From Desulfobacterium sp. (GTDB lineage: Bacteria; Desulfobacterota; Desulfobacteria; Desulfobacterales; Desulfobacteraceae), in assembly GCA_030145245.1 (NCBI GenBank), contig JAQYWC010000080.1, forward strand, positions 1 to 36,469: a DNA stretch of 36,469 nt. The letters run 5' to 3'. The notes under the pieces were generated by a model, which saw nothing but the letters and a program-made list of their open reading frames with translations, searched no databases and had not been told where the DNA came from. The position numbers and the translations under genes are program-made. The number at the start of each line of letters is the position of its first letter. Positions within the stretch are counted from its first letter, which is position 1. Below, one piece after another: positions 1-9,343 of this stretch.

Positions 1-35
1 AGCTTATTGCGCTTTTTTTTAAAGCGCAATAAGCT
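1..35. repeat. Perfect hairpin, REP-like
   Basis: A perfect inverted repeat with 15-bp arms (1-15 and 21-35) around a TTTTT loop. Its right arm runs straight into the direct repeats that follow. It could act as a bidirectional terminator for a gene off the left edge or as a REP-type palindrome. The matching flanking repeats favour the REP interpretation, but this is inference; the window cuts the element at its left end. Confidence 0.7.
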
Positions 36-110
36 AAGTCTGACCCCAATGATAGGCAGCTAAGTCTGACCTCTAATTTGATGATAAAGGCAATAAGCTA
101 AGCCTGACCC
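26..110. repeat. Three copies of a short GCTAAGTCTGACC repeat
   Basis: GCTAAGTCTGACC occurs at 33-45 and 59-71, and with one change (GCTAAGCCTGACC) at 97-109. The first and third copies are extended on the left by GCAATAA (26-32 and 90-96), giving near-identical 21-bp units at 26-46 and 90-110. The first unit shares its left part with the hairpin arm. Short GTCAGACTTAGC-type repeats of this kind sit beside REP-associated tyrosine transposases in many Desulfobacterota genomes (from general knowledge, not shown here). No transposase is present in the window. The third copy lies only about 20 bp before lepB, so the repeats occupy its upstream region. Confidence 0.65.
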
Positions 111-130
111 TAATAAAAAAGAAGATTAAA

Positions 131-754
131 ATGACTATTGAGAATAAAAAGAGCAGCCTGCGCGAGAATGTCGAAGCCATCCTCATTGCCATAGTCCTTG
201 CCCTGTTCATCAGAACCTTTGTTGTCCAGGCCTTTAAAATTCCTTCGGGATCCATGAAGAATACGCTTCTCATCGGCGATCATATTCTTGTGAACAAGTT
301 CATCTACGGAGTGAAAATCCCTTTTACCGACGGAAAAACCCTGATCCCGATCTCGGATCCTGACCGGAAGGATATTGTTGTCTTTAAATATCCCGAAGAT
401 CCAAAAAAGGATTTTATCAAGCGGGTGGTGGGCGTTGCCGGGGACAAAATCCAGATACGAAATAAACAGCTCTTTGTGAATGATACCCTTCAAGCATCCG
501 AGGAGTACGCCATCCACAAGGATTCCCGTATTCTGCCAGTCCAGTTAACCGCAAGGGACAACTTTGGCCCGGTCACCGTTCCTGACCATTCGCTCTTTGT
601 CATGGGGGACAACCGGGACAACAGCCACGACTCGAGGTTCTGGGGCTTTGTCGATCTCAAGGCTGTCAAGGGCAAGGCGTTTATCATTTACTGGTCCTGG
701 AACAAAGAAGCGTTCGGGGTTCGCTGGAACAGAATCGGAGATGCGTTAAGATAG
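131..754 (+). CDS. lepB: Signal peptidase I (leader peptidase)
   Basis: Membrane serine protease that removes signal peptides from Sec- and Tat-exported proteins at the periplasmic face of the inner membrane. The 207-aa protein has one N-terminal transmembrane helix (about residues 15-32). Next come the catalytic serine motif PSGSM with Ser41, the general-base lysine in KDFIKRVV (Lys97), and the family box GDNRDNSHDSRFWG at 159-172. Length and the single anchor fit the short bacterial type. The ATG at 131 is the only sensible start; no strong ribosome binding site is visible. It is the first gene of a compact run with pyrB, pyrC and the pilR-like gene, 63 bp before pyrB. It could process the many exported pilus proteins encoded nearby, apart from the prepilins, which need PilD. 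Confidence 0.95.
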   Translation: MTIENKKSSLRENVEAILIAIVLALFIRTFVVQAFKIPSGSMKNTLLIGDHILVNKFIYGVKIPFTDGKTLIPISDPDRKDIVVFKYPEDPKKDFIKRVVGVAGDKIQIRNKQLFVNDTLQASEEYAIHKDSRILPVQLTARDNFGPVTVPDHSLFVMGDNRDNSHDSRFWGFVDLKAVKGKAFIIYWSWNKEAFGVRWNRIGDALR

Positions 755-817
755 CGGTCTTGCGCTTAACCGGTGGCAGATAAATAAATTTTTAAGACAA
801 TAGATAGGAATCATCAC

Positions 818-1756
818 ATGCGTTTTGAACACAAGGATATTCTTGACATCGAATCCCTGTCTGTCCAGGATATATCCATGATTCTGGATACGGCCGAGGG
901 GATGAAGGAGATCTCAAAGAGACCCGTAAAAAAGGTCCCGACCCTGAGGGGCAAGACCATTGTCCTCTTTTTCCAGGAACCGAGCACACGGACAAAGTCA
1001 TCCTTTGACATTGCGGCCAAGAGGCTGAGTGCCGACTCGATCTCCCTCTCCAAGAGCTCCAGCAGCATTGTCAAGGGCGAGACCCTGATCGATACTGCAA
1101 GAACCCTCGAAGCCATGAATCCCGATATCATCGTGCTTCGCCATGGCTGTTCCGGAGCTCCCCACCTGATTGCAAAACGGGTAAAGGCCTCGGTTATAAA
1201 CGCAGGTGACGGCATCCACGCCCACCCCACCCAGGCCCTCCTCGATCTCATGAGCGTCAAGGAGAGGAAGGGGAAAATCGAAGGTCTCAAGGTCTCCATC
1301 ATCGGCGACATCAGCCACTCCAGAGTGGCACGGTCCAACATCATCGGGTTCACAAAAATGGGAGCGACGGTGACGGTATCAGCCCCGGGAACCATGATTC
1401 CAAGGGGGATTGAAGAGCTCGGATGTAAGGTTGCCCCTGATATCGACTCCTGCATCGACGATGCCGATGTGATCATGATGCTCCGCATCCAGAAGGAGCG
1501 CCAGGAGTCCATACTCTTTCCCACTGAGCGGGAATATTCCAACCTGTTCGGACTCAATTCCGAGAGGCTTAAGAAGGCAAAACCCGACGCCATCATCATG
1601 CATCCAGGTCCCTTGAACCGGGGGGTTGAAATCTCAAATGAGGTGGCTGACGGAAACAACTCTGTGATTTTAGACCAGGTGACCAATGGTGTGGCCCTTC
1701 GAATGGCCCTTTTCTATCTGGTTGCAGGAGGTAGCAGGAATGTTGATACGATTTAA
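818..1756 (+). CDS. pyrB: Aspartate carbamoyltransferase catalytic subunit
   Basis: Catalyses carbamoyl phosphate plus L-aspartate to N-carbamoyl-aspartate, the committed step of pyrimidine synthesis in the cytoplasm. The 312-aa product has the carbamoyl-phosphate binding motif STRTKSSF at 56-63, the swinging-loop region SIVKGETL at 83-90, HPTQALLD at about 136-143 and [11 protein letters not shown] near residue 265. STRT also occurs in ornithine carbamoyltransferase, but the HPGPLNRG signature is aspartate-type. The ATG at 818 follows a TAGGAA stretch. The last 17 bp overlap pyrC, indicating translational coupling. No pyrI regulatory chain and no PyrR-type attenuator is seen. Confidence 0.96.
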   Translation: MRFEHKDILDIESLSVQDISMILDTAEGMKEISKRPVKKVPTLRGKTIVLFFQEPSTRTKSSFDIAAKRLSADSISLSKSSSSIVKGETLIDTARTLEAMNPDIIVLRHGCSGAPHLIAKRVKASVINAGDGIHAHPTQALLDLMSVKERKGKIEGLKVSIIGDISHSRVARSNIIGFTKMGATVTVSAPGTMIPRGIEELGCKVAPDIDSCIDDADVIMMLRIQKERQESILFPTEREYSNLFGLNSERLKKAKPDAIIMHPGPLNRGVEISNEVADGNNSVILDQVTNGVALRMALFYLVAGGSRNVDTI

Positions 1757-3017
1757 AGGCGCACGAATTGTCGATCCAGGAAATATTGATGAAGAACAGG
1801 ATCTCCTTGTAAAGAACGGGCTTGTCCACGCCCTGATTGATCCCGCAGCAGAGGATCCGGAACCTGAGGTCGAAACAATCGATGTGACAGGCATGGTGCT
1901 CGTACCCGGATTGATCGACCTCCATGTTCATCTGAGGGAACCCGGCCATGAGTACAAGGAGACCATCGAAACAGGCTTGCGTGCAGCTGCCAAGGGGGGA
2001 TTCACCGGAGTCTGTCCCATGCCCAACACCCATCCTGTGAACGACAACGCCCAAATAACCCGGTTCATTGTTGACCGGGCAAAGGAGATCGGTCTCGCCC
2101 GGGTCTATCCGGTGGGTGCCATCAGCCTTGGTCTCAAGGGCTCCACCATTTCCGAATACGGTGATATGAAACGGGCTGGCATGGTGGCCATCTCCGATGA
2201 CGGACGCCCGGTGGAGAATTCCCAGGTCCTGCGCAGGGCCATGGAGTATGCATCAGGCCTCGGCCTTCCTGTGATCTCCCATTCCGAGGATCTTTCCCTG
2301 GCCAAGGACGGCGCCATGAACGAGGGCATCGTTGCAACCCGGCTTGGAATAAAGGGCATTCCCAATGCCGCCGAGAGCATCATGGTCATGCGTGACATTG
2401 CCATTGCAGAACTTACCGGTGCCAGGCTCCACATCGCCCATGTCAGCTGTGAAGAGTCGGTGGACGCCATTCGCCATGCAAAAGAGCGGGGCGTCCGGGT
2501 GACATGCGAGACCGCTCCCCACTATTTTACATTGACTGACAAGGCCGTGGCAGACTATGATACCAATGCCAAGATGAACCCGCCCCTTCGAACCGAAGCC
2601 GACAGGCTTGCCATCATCAAGGGTCTTGCAGACGGTACCATCGATATGATCGCCACCGACCACGCACCCCACTCGAAGCTTGAAAAAGAGGTGGAGTTCG
2701 ACATGGCACTTTTTGGGATCGTCGGGCTTGAAACATCACTACCCCTGTCGCTTAAGCTTGTCCAGGACGGGGTGATCACCATGGAAACCCTGGTTGAGAA
2801 GATGTCCAGGAATCCTGCAGAATTCCTTGGCATGGATAACCGATTGATCCCTGGAAATGTTGCTGACATCACGGTGATCGATCCTGACAGGTGCCATGTG
2901 ATCGATCCTGCCACCTTTGTTTCAAAAAGCAGGAATACGCCGTTTTCAGGCATGGAAGTTAAGGGAGATGTCTTCCTGACAATGGTTGAGGGAGGTATCG
3001 TTTTCCAAAGGAGCTAA
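1740..3017 (+). CDS. pyrC: Dihydroorotase (type I)
   Basis: Zinc amidohydrolase that cyclises carbamoyl-aspartate to dihydroorotate, the third step of UMP synthesis. I chose the ATG at 1740 because GCAGGAGGTAG ends just upstream and the protein then begins [15 protein letters not shown], the usual family start. An in-frame upstream start at 1686 would overlap pyrB far more. The 425-aa protein shows metal ligands His62 and His64 ([10 protein letters not shown]), Asp154 (ISDDGRPV), His181, His234 and the catalytic Asp307 in ATDHAPH. This is the type I form, about 425 aa, usual outside the gamma-proteobacteria. It overlaps pyrB by 17 bp and is followed after 3 bp by the sigma-54 activator gene. 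Confidence 0.95.
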   Translation: MLIRFKGARIVDPGNIDEEQDLLVKNGLVHALIDPAAEDPEPEVETIDVTGMVLVPGLIDLHVHLREPGHEYKETIETGLRAAAKGGFTGVCPMPNTHPVNDNAQITRFIVDRAKEIGLARVYPVGAISLGLKGSTISEYGDMKRAGMVAISDDGRPVENSQVLRRAMEYASGLGLPVISHSEDLSLAKDGAMNEGIVATRLGIKGIPNAAESIMVMRDIAIAELTGARLHIAHVSCEESVDAIRHAKERGVRVTCETAPHYFTLTDKAVADYDTNAKMNPPLRTEADRLAIIKGLADGTIDMIATDHAPHSKLEKEVEFDMALFGIVGLETSLPLSLKLVQDGVITMETLVEKMSRNPAEFLGMDNRLIPGNVADITVIDPDRCHVIDPATFVSKSRNTPFSGMEVKGDVFLTMVEGGIVFQRS

Positions 3018-3020
3018 TCC

Positions 3021-4424
3021 ATGGAGGCCGGAGCCCCGAGAATTCTGGTTGTCGACGATGAGTTGAGCATGCGCGAGTTTCTGGAGGTGATGCTCACCCA
3101 GGAGGGGTACGACGTCTCTTTGGCTATAAACGGCAAACAAGCCGTTAAGGTCATTCAGAAACACAGCTTTGACCTTGTCCTGTCCGACATTCGCCTGGGC
3201 GACCTCACAGGGCTTGATGTTCTCAGGGCCGCCCAAAAAAAAGATTCCGATACCGTGGTGGTCCTCATTTCCGCCTATTCCACCACGGAGATCGCGGTGG
3301 AGGCCATGAACGAGGGGGCCTTTGACTTTGTGCCCAAACCCTTTGACAACACTGAACTTAAAACGACCATCCGAAAGGCCCTGGAACTGAAACAGAACGG
3401 CGGTAAAAGGGGGCTTTCCCCCACCGCCACCCAGGCCGAGTTCAATCTCCATTTTGGCAAGATCATCGGGAACAGCCCCGGGATGGTCCGTATCTACGAC
3501 ATGATCAACCAGGTGGCAACCACCAAGACCAACGTCCTTATCTCAGGGGAGAGCGGAACCGGTAAGGAACTCATTGCAAGGGCCATCCACGACATGAGCG
3601 ACCGTTGTGACAAACCCTTTGTGGTGGTGAACTGCGGAGGAATCCCGGAGACCCTGATCGAGAGCGAGTTCTTCGGCCATGTCAAGGGTTCGTTCACCGG
3701 GGCTGTGAACGAAAAAAAAGGGCTGTTTGAGGCGGCCCACAAGGGGACCATTTTCCTTGATGAGATAGGGGAGCTTCCCCCCATGCTCCAGGTAAAACTC
3801 CTCCGGGCCGTCCAGGAGACCGTTGTTAAACCCGTGGGCGGTACCCAGGAGATTTCAGTGGATGTGAGGATCATCTCGGCCACCAACAAACGGCTTGAGC
3901 AGGAGGTGATCGAGGGAAATTTCAGGGAGGATCTCTTTTTCCGCCTGAACGTCATCCCGTTGAAGGTTCCTCCCCTGCGGGACAGAAAAGGGGATGTTCA
4001 GCTCCTTTCCAATTTCTTTACCGAAAAGTACGCCAAAAAAATGGGCAAGGATATCTCAAAGCTCTCCTCCTACGCCATCGATTTTTTAAACAAATACAGT
4101 TTCCCGGGCAATGTCCGTGAGCTGGAAAATCTCATCGAACGAAGCGTTGCCCTCTCATCCACCAACATCATTCTTCCCGAGAGCCTTTCCATCTCCCTGC
4201 ATAAGAAACGCCGGTGGATCGAAGGCATCAAAGGATGCAGGTTCGACCTTGACGATGTGGAACAGGGGGTGGATCTCGACAAGATTCTCTTCTCCATCGA
4301 GGAGGCCTACCTCAAAAAAGGGATGGAGATCTCCGGGGGGAACAAGAGCAAGGCTGCGGAACTGTTGGGCCTGAGCCTGCGATCCATCCGCTACCGCCTG
4401 AGCAAGCAGGAGGATGAGAAATAG
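3021..4424 (+). CDS. pilR: PilR-like NtrC-family sigma-54 response regulator
   Basis: Two-component activator of sigma-54 promoters. Residues 5-120 form a receiver domain with acidic pocket VDDE (11-14), phosphoacceptor Asp56 and Lys106. Residues 145-390 form the AAA+ domain with Walker A GESGTGKE (176-183), sigma-54 contact loop GSFTGA (223-228, an accepted variant of GAFTGA) and Walker B IFLDEIG (244-250). The C-terminus carries a Fis-type helix-turn-helix (GGNKSKAAELLGLSLRSIRY, 439-458), very like PilR proteins. AAGGAG lies 8 bp before the ATG. It sits at the end of the lepB-pyrBC run, convergent with the minor-pilin block, and no cognate pilS kinase is in the window. PilR identity rests on the HTH style and on nearby pil genes with -24/-12 promoters; another NtrC-type role is possible. 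Confidence 0.75.
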   Translation: MEAGAPRILVVDDELSMREFLEVMLTQEGYDVSLAINGKQAVKVIQKHSFDLVLSDIRLGDLTGLDVLRAAQKKDSDTVVVLISAYSTTEIAVEAMNEGAFDFVPKPFDNTELKTTIRKALELKQNGGKRGLSPTATQAEFNLHFGKIIGNSPGMVRIYDMINQVATTKTNVLISGESGTGKELIARAIHDMSDRCDKPFVVVNCGGIPETLIESEFFGHVKGSFTGAVNEKKGLFEAAHKGTIFLDEIGELPPMLQVKLLRAVQETVVKPVGGTQEISVDVRIISATNKRLEQEVIEGNFREDLFFRLNVIPLKVPPLRDRKGDVQLLSNFFTEKYAKKMGKDISKLSSYAIDFLNKYSFPGNVRELENLIERSVALSSTNIILPESLSISLHKKRRWIEGIKGCRFDLDDVEQGVDLDKILFSIEEAYLKKGMEISGGNKSKAAELLGLSLRSIRYRLSKQEDEK

Positions 4425-4448
4425 TAACCTGAGTTTCTCCCCCTGTCC

Positions 4449-4802
4449 CTACTTAAGATGTTTGTTATTCAAGATGTTGTCCCCTCCGGGCTCCCCTCCG
4501 GCCCCAGGCCCTGAAAGGGTGTTTTCACCCAGCGCAACCTTGGTATAGTGATAGGTTCCGTCTGACTCCACGTAATACCTGATTGTTACTATCATTCCTG
4601 AATTCAGGGGTGGAGAGACACTGTTCTCCAAGGGGTAAAAGAGACTCCCTCCCTCAAGGGTAATGACCTTGTCACTGATATTTGTAATCGCTCCGGTTGC
4701 CGTGTGCATCTCAACCATGACCCTGGCATCACCGTTCCCATGGATTGCGCACCAGAGGATCAGGAAAACAATCATACCCAGCAATTGTCTGTTTTTATCC
4801 AT
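4449..4802 (-). CDS. Small exported protein at end of pilus module 1 (PilY2-like position)
   Basis: A 117-aa protein of unrecognised family. I start it at the ATG at 4802, preceded by AAGGAG with 8-bp spacing; an in-frame GTG at 4811 lies inside that spacing. It has an N-terminal hydrophobic segment (about residues 7-23) ending in an AIHGNGDA-like stretch, consistent with a signal peptide. A short beta-rich domain follows (TGAITNISDKVITLEGG). The tail is glycine-rich with GPGAGGEPGG. It follows pilY1 of module 1 by 37 bp and is probably the last gene of the pilus transcript, convergent with pilR. By position it resembles the small PilY2/PilE-type accessory genes next to pilY1 in Pseudomonas, but I see no clear sequence match. 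The function is unknown. Confidence 0.6.
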   Translation of the reverse strand: MDKNRQLLGMIVFLILWCAIHGNGDARVMVEMHTATGAITNISDKVITLEGGSLFYPLENSVSPPLNSGMIVTIRYYVESDGTYHYTKVALGENTLSGPGAGGEPGGDNILNNKHLK

Positions 4803-4839
4803 GAAAATCACTCCTTTTCAAGTGTTGTCCGCGTTTCAT

Positions 4840-7800
4840 TCAAGGGCTCTGGCTGTTGCCTTCGCGCCAGTAATATAGCTCAAGGCCCATGCCGGGGCTC
4901 TTGATCTTGAAGTTGTTGCCGCCCTGGGGACCGACCACATTGCTGCCCATCATGGACATGGCGCCGGCCTGGCCCTTCCGGGTTACGATGGCAAAATCCG
5001 AAGGAATACCAAAAATACTGTTCACCTTGATATACCGGTCCGTGACATCCAGGGCATCGCCTCCGGCAGGGTCATTCAGGGTGCTCAGATTGTAAGCAGA
5101 TGTTGCATCACAATAGTTGATGGCATAGGAGAAACCGTTTCCCTGGGGGTTACAGGGATCAGCAATGGAGGGCTGGTAGCTTGTAAAATAGAGGATGCCG
5201 GCATAGAGGTCGGCCATGCTCAATATCTTTTCCCCATCGTGATTATCCCTTGAACTTGTGGTGGCATCACTGATGCTTCCGGCATAGGTGCAGTGGTTGC
5301 ACGCCAGGCTGTCCCCCTGATCTTCAAGGATGATATACCAGCCCTTGGCATCGTCTTCATGGATTCCGTCTTCAAGGGCAAAAGTGCCGCCGCCTGAGGT
5401 ATCATAGGTCGCATCATCCTTGAGAAAACCCCTTAAGAGCAGTTTTGAAGTGCCGCTGAGAATGGTGCCCTCATCCAGTTCTCCGCAGGTCAGGTTCAGA
5501 AGGTGGTTTTCGGAATAGGGGGCATTGGATACGGTGACGTCGGCAATTTTGTTTCCATTGGCGTCAACTGTTATGGCAGTGACGGAAGAATCATCATAAA
5601 CCGCGTAAAAACGATTCCTGGTCATTGTATATGTCGGATGTTCCCTGTCTCCTGTACCAAAATAGATGGAGGCGATATCATGGGTCCCTGAAAACACAGT
5701 TGATTCAAAGTTGTAGTTTCCCTTGTCAAAAAAGTCACAGGCTCCGCCCCAGGAGACAACAGGGGAGTAAAAGGTTTTTCTGCCCTGATCGGTCAGGTCG
5801 GTTCCGGCACCAAACGAACTTGAGACGCTGGTGCTTCCGGGATTTCCTGAGAACACCTTTGTGACACTCCAGTTGTTGGCCGAAGACCAGGTCCAGTCGG
5901 TGGGAGTCGCAGAGGGTTTTGTGGTGTCAACGGAAAAATTGAAATCTATCTTATAGACATTTGCATAGATGTCAGTGACATAGACGGCTCTTAAAACGTT
6001 GCTTTCAATTCCCCGCTTGAGACTGCCGCTTTTCAGGTAATAATAGGTGGTGACACCTGAGACAACCGAAGGGGATGCGGGAAAACAATACTTCATGGAG
6101 GACCGTTTCTGGGCTGAACCGCTGGTGACTTCGTCCGCAGGATTTGCACACCAGGTGACTGAAAAGGGGAGGATCGTATTTCCAAGGGTATCCATGGTGA
6201 TATTAGCCGGATCATCGATATCCACGATATAGATTCCCCTGCCGTTTTCGTTTTGACCCAGGTTGTAAAGGTCATAAAGGTCGTTGCCGTTGATATCCTG
6301 GGCAGCATCGGTTTTAACCCATTCGTTTTTATCCAGATTCCCCTGGGTGGTATACGGGGAACCGCTGTTGTCAATGTCCAGGAAAGGTTCGGGATAGCTG
6401 TCCTCCTCAGTATCATACCCTCCGGTAAGGACCAGGACATCCTTAAAGGTAATCTCTCCTGTGGCTGTATCTATGGAGACCGGAATTGCAGCTATTTCAG
6501 GATTCGACCAGGACTGGGCCATTTCATTGTTGGTGTATTCCCAGGCAACCGACCAGTTCAATGGATTCTGGTCCGTGACATCCAGGGCCCAAAAGGCTTT
6601 GCCCCCGCGTCTTTCCCCGAAAATGAGGTATTTGGGCTTTTTATCCCTGCGGTAAAGGGAGATGCCGCCGTCCACACCGTCCACCAGGCTTTGCTGGGAT
6701 ATGGGGTGGAGACTTGGCAGCAGATCTTCCGGAACAAAGGCAAACACTTCTTTTCCATCGGCATCGTCAAACACATGGAGCATGCCGTCGTTGGCACCCA
6801 CGGCAATGTAGCGTTTCAGCAATATGCTGATGTTGGTCGGATCGTAATAATCTATGACCACGGGCCTTGAGTGAACAATGCTTCCAAGGGCCCAGTCCCT
6901 TACCCCCAGAGGGGCATGGGTGGCGGGATCGGCATCAAAGGTATAGCCGTAGGTATAGTTGATGGTTTTGTCCCGGGCAAGTGTGTCTGCCACATTCAGG
7001 CTTGCGGCAGAGACCGTGTCCCATTTCAGCTTCTTCATGGTGCCCAGGCCTGAATCATAGGTGAAAATGGGCCTGTTCCAGTAATTTTTGCTTGAAAAGT
7101 CAGCTGCCACGCTTTCGGTGAGCACTTCGCCGGTGCCATCCTCCCGCACGTCTGAAACACCGTAGTTGTCGGAATCATTGGGATCGTTATCATCGGCCCA
7201 GAAGGCAGCCGTGTTGTCCTTGAATTCACCAGCACTGTTGATGGCCTCGTTGTCGGCACCGTCATAGATCATCCAGACCTTGGGGCGCTGGGCGCTTCCG
7301 TCCCCCAACCGGTATTTTTTGAGGTTTCCCATCCATGACCGGTTATCCTGGGGAAGAAAAAGACCGAGGTAGAGATCATCTCCATTCTGGATCTTGTTTG
7401 CCGCATCCACTGAAACCACAGGGGCGGTAAAGGATACGGCTTCCGTCATCTGGAGGGCAAGGGCATAAAAGGCTGCCACAAGCTGTGTCTTGTTGTAGGC
7501 GGCAATATATTCACCGCCGGATTCCCCTGCGGCATCCTTGAGAAGGGGATGGTCCATTCCAAAGGCAATGTGGTGGGTGGTCACATTAAAATAGGAGTTG
7601 GGCGGATCAGCCACCTCGCTCTTGTCCAGCCAGGAGTGGGTGTAGAGCCAGTGCCCCACATCATCATAATAGTTTTCCGACGGATTGGCATACTGGTAGG
7701 GATCGGCGGTCCAGTTATCATTGTCCCAGTCACTGAATGGCAGGTGGGGATCCCCGGTTACATCTGAAATCCTGTTCCAGTCATCGTCGCCGGAGGGAAA

Positions 7801-9333
7801 CCCGTCGGTAACCGAGATGATGAAATTCTTACGGCAGAGCAGGTTGTCCAAAGCGCTTCGCTTGGTCCAGTATCCCTTTTCAAACACATCCTGGAGCGCC
7901 TCCCCAAGGGGGGTGCCATACATGGGCTGCACTCCCAGAACATGCTGGCGTATGGCTGCCCGGTTGGCATCATCGGTCAGGTTTGGATTCAGGGCGCTGT
8001 TGAGGGTTGCGCCGTTGGCCGTTGTGCCCGTGTATTGAAAGGTGGCAAATCCCCAGTTCATCTTTCCGTGGAATTCGTCCAGGGCATAGAGCATGGCATC
8101 CTTTGCCACATCCATGCGGTTTTGCATAAGATAGGAGTTCCCATGGTAGGTGACGCGAATCTTATCGATGCCATATCCTTTTCCAATCACATTTTTGTCT
8201 GAGGAAAGGGAGATCTTGATTGTGTCGCTGTTGATGGTGGGAGACCATCCGTCACCGGCGGTGGGTGGATTATCGTTGTCATATTTGGCAACCAGGTTGC
8301 CTGTGCTGTCCCGGAGGGCTACATAGTCATCGTTCCAAGTGGCAATTTTGCCATCACCTTCCACATCAAAACTTGAAAAATGAACCTGGATCTGGGCAGC
8401 TCCCGGATGGGTGATGGTCTTTTCCGTATCACTTTCGATGAGGCTGTTTGCATAGTTGCCGCCTGCGGGATATTGCAGGGGATGACTGAGTTCTGACCAG
8501 TCGGAAGCGCTCAAGGGAATCAATTCATACTTCCAGGCCGGATCACCATTTGAAGCCCCCTGGGGGGTTGGGTTATTGGTGGTATAGCGAAGGTTGTACA
8601 CTGACTGCATGTTAGCCCAGTTTCCGGTGACAAAGAAATAGATGTCCTGATCTCCGTCCTCTGCCGGGTTAAGACTGCCCGTGGTGACGCCTTCATATCC
8701 GCTGAAATAGTATCCCGGGGCATTCAAAAGACCCCCAAAACCGTTATTAATTACGCTTCCGTCGTATAAGGTGTTGGGAACATAGAGCTTTATGCTTTTA
8801 TTCAGGGGGAGTCTTTGATTGTCAAAAAGAATATAGCCGTCCCCATCAACGGTGACCCTCTGGGTGCCAACACCGTCTCCTGACAAGTTTCCGGAAGCGT
8901 CAAGTATTGTATGGGTGTCCACAAGGGTATTTGAATACCACAGATAGTCAGGATCGGCAGCATCCCCGGTAAAGGCGACATCGGTTCCGTCCACAGTGGC
9001 GATGGTGACCCCTATTTTTCCCTTCCAGAGATAAATCTTACGCGTCTCTTTATGGTTGTTATAAAAGATACTGCTGTTGTTGACGGTATCATAGATGTAA
9101 TCCCCAAAGTCTCCGGCAGGAGAGTCGTTCAACGTAAAAAGATGATCAAACATGGCGCCGTAATCCACATTGGATTCATAGACGCCGAAATCCATGCTGC
9201 CGGAGTTATCCAGGAGAATGTAACAGTTTTGTTTGGTATTGACCTGGTAAATATCCGTATCTTTAGCAAGCAGGGGGGGGATGAAAAGCAAGAGAGAACA
9301 AACAATATATAAAAGCGATTTTGGTGATTTCAT
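4840..9333 (-). CDS. pilY1: PilY1-type pilus tip adhesin, module 1
   Basis: Large (1497 aa) exported protein that with minor pilins primes type IV pilus assembly and sits at the tip. I start at 9333, where AAAGGAGGTTCC precedes the ATG; an in-frame ATG at 9363 lies inside pilX. A signal peptide covers residues 1-23 (FIPPLLA-K). A von Willebrand A-like domain follows: MIDAS DNSGS at 42-46, Thr in MYGTPLGEAL near 474, and VTDG at 508-511. The C-terminal half has PilY1 propeller hallmarks: GSIVHSRPVV near 817 and GANDGMLHVF near 846. An EF-hand-like loop EGDGKIATWND lies near 325-335, and a CNHC motif near the C-terminus. An unbroken C8 run codes for residues 18-21 of the signal peptide, a candidate phase-variation site. 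The sequence is clearly divergent from the module 2 copy. Confidence 0.9.
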   Translation of the reverse strand: MKSPKSLLYIVCSLLLFIPPLLAKDTDIYQVNTKQNCYILLDNSGSMDFGVYESNVDYGAMFDHLFTLNDSPAGDFGDYIYDTVNNSSIFYNNHKETRKIYLWKGKIGVTIATVDGTDVAFTGDAADPDYLWYSNTLVDTHTILDASGNLSGDGVGTQRVTVDGDGYILFDNQRLPLNKSIKLYVPNTLYDGSVINNGFGGLLNAPGYYFSGYEGVTTGSLNPAEDGDQDIYFFVTGNWANMQSVYNLRYTTNNPTPQGASNGDPAWKYELIPLSASDWSELSHPLQYPAGGNYANSLIESDTEKTITHPGAAQIQVHFSSFDVEGDGKIATWNDDYVALRDSTGNLVAKYDNDNPPTAGDGWSPTINSDTIKISLSSDKNVIGKGYGIDKIRVTYHGNSYLMQNRMDVAKDAMLYALDEFHGKMNWGFATFQYTGTTANGATLNSALNPNLTDDANRAAIRQHVLGVQPMYGTPLGEALQDVFEKGYWTKRSALDNLLCRKNFIISVTDGFPSGDDDWNRISDVTGDPHLPFSDWDNDNWTADPYQYANPSENYYDDVGHWLYTHSWLDKSEVADPPNSYFNVTTHHIAFGMDHPLLKDAAGESGGEYIAAYNKTQLVAAFYALALQMTEAVSFTAPVVSVDAANKIQNGDDLYLGLFLPQDNRSWMGNLKKYRLGDGSAQRPKVWMIYDGADNEAINSAGEFKDNTAAFWADDNDPNDSDNYGVSDVREDGTGEVLTESVAADFSSKNYWNRPIFTYDSGLGTMKKLKWDTVSAASLNVADTLARDKTINYTYGYTFDADPATHAPLGVRDWALGSIVHSRPVVIDYYDPTNISILLKRYIAVGANDGMLHVFDDADGKEVFAFVPEDLLPSLHPISQQSLVDGVDGGISLYRRDKKPKYLIFGERRGGKAFWALDVTDQNPLNWSVAWEYTNNEMAQSWSNPEIAAIPVSIDTATGEITFKDVLVLTGGYDTEEDSYPEPFLDIDNSGSPYTTQGNLDKNEWVKTDAAQDINGNDLYDLYNLGQNENGRGIYIVDIDDPANITMDTLGNTILPFSVTWCANPADEVTSGSAQKRSSMKYCFPASPSVVSGVTTYYYLKSGSLKRGIESNVLRAVYVTDIYANVYKIDFNFSVDTTKPSATPTDWTWSSANNWSVTKVFSGNPGSTSVSSSFGAGTDLTDQGRKTFYSPVVSWGGACDFFDKGNYNFESTVFSGTHDIASIYFGTGDREHPTYTMTRNRFYAVYDDSSVTAITVDANGNKIADVTVSNAPYSENHLLNLTCGELDEGTILSGTSKLLLRGFLKDDATYDTSGGGTFALEDGIHEDDAKGWYIILEDQGDSLACNHCTYAGSISDATTSSRDNHDGEKILSMADLYAGILYFTSYQPSIADPCNPQGNGFSYAINYCDATSAYNLSTLNDPAGGDALDVTDRYIKVNSIFGIPSDFAIVTRKGQAGAMSMMGSNVVGPQGGNNFKIKSPGMGLELYYWREGNSQSP
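9273..9280 (-). repeat. C8 homopolymer in pilY1 signal-peptide codons
   Basis: Eight G on the + strand, read as C8 in the gene (ATC CCC CCC CTG, residues Ile-Pro-Pro-Leu of the signal peptide). As sequenced it keeps the frame open. A one-base slip would shift the frame about 20 codons into a 1497-codon gene. Confidence 0.9.
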
Positions 9334-9343
9334 GGAACCTCCT

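Noticed and set aside
6093-6870. Long open frames on either strand inside pilY1 of module 1
   Set aside because: They overlap strongly supported PilY1 sequence, have low-complexity translations and no ribosome sites.
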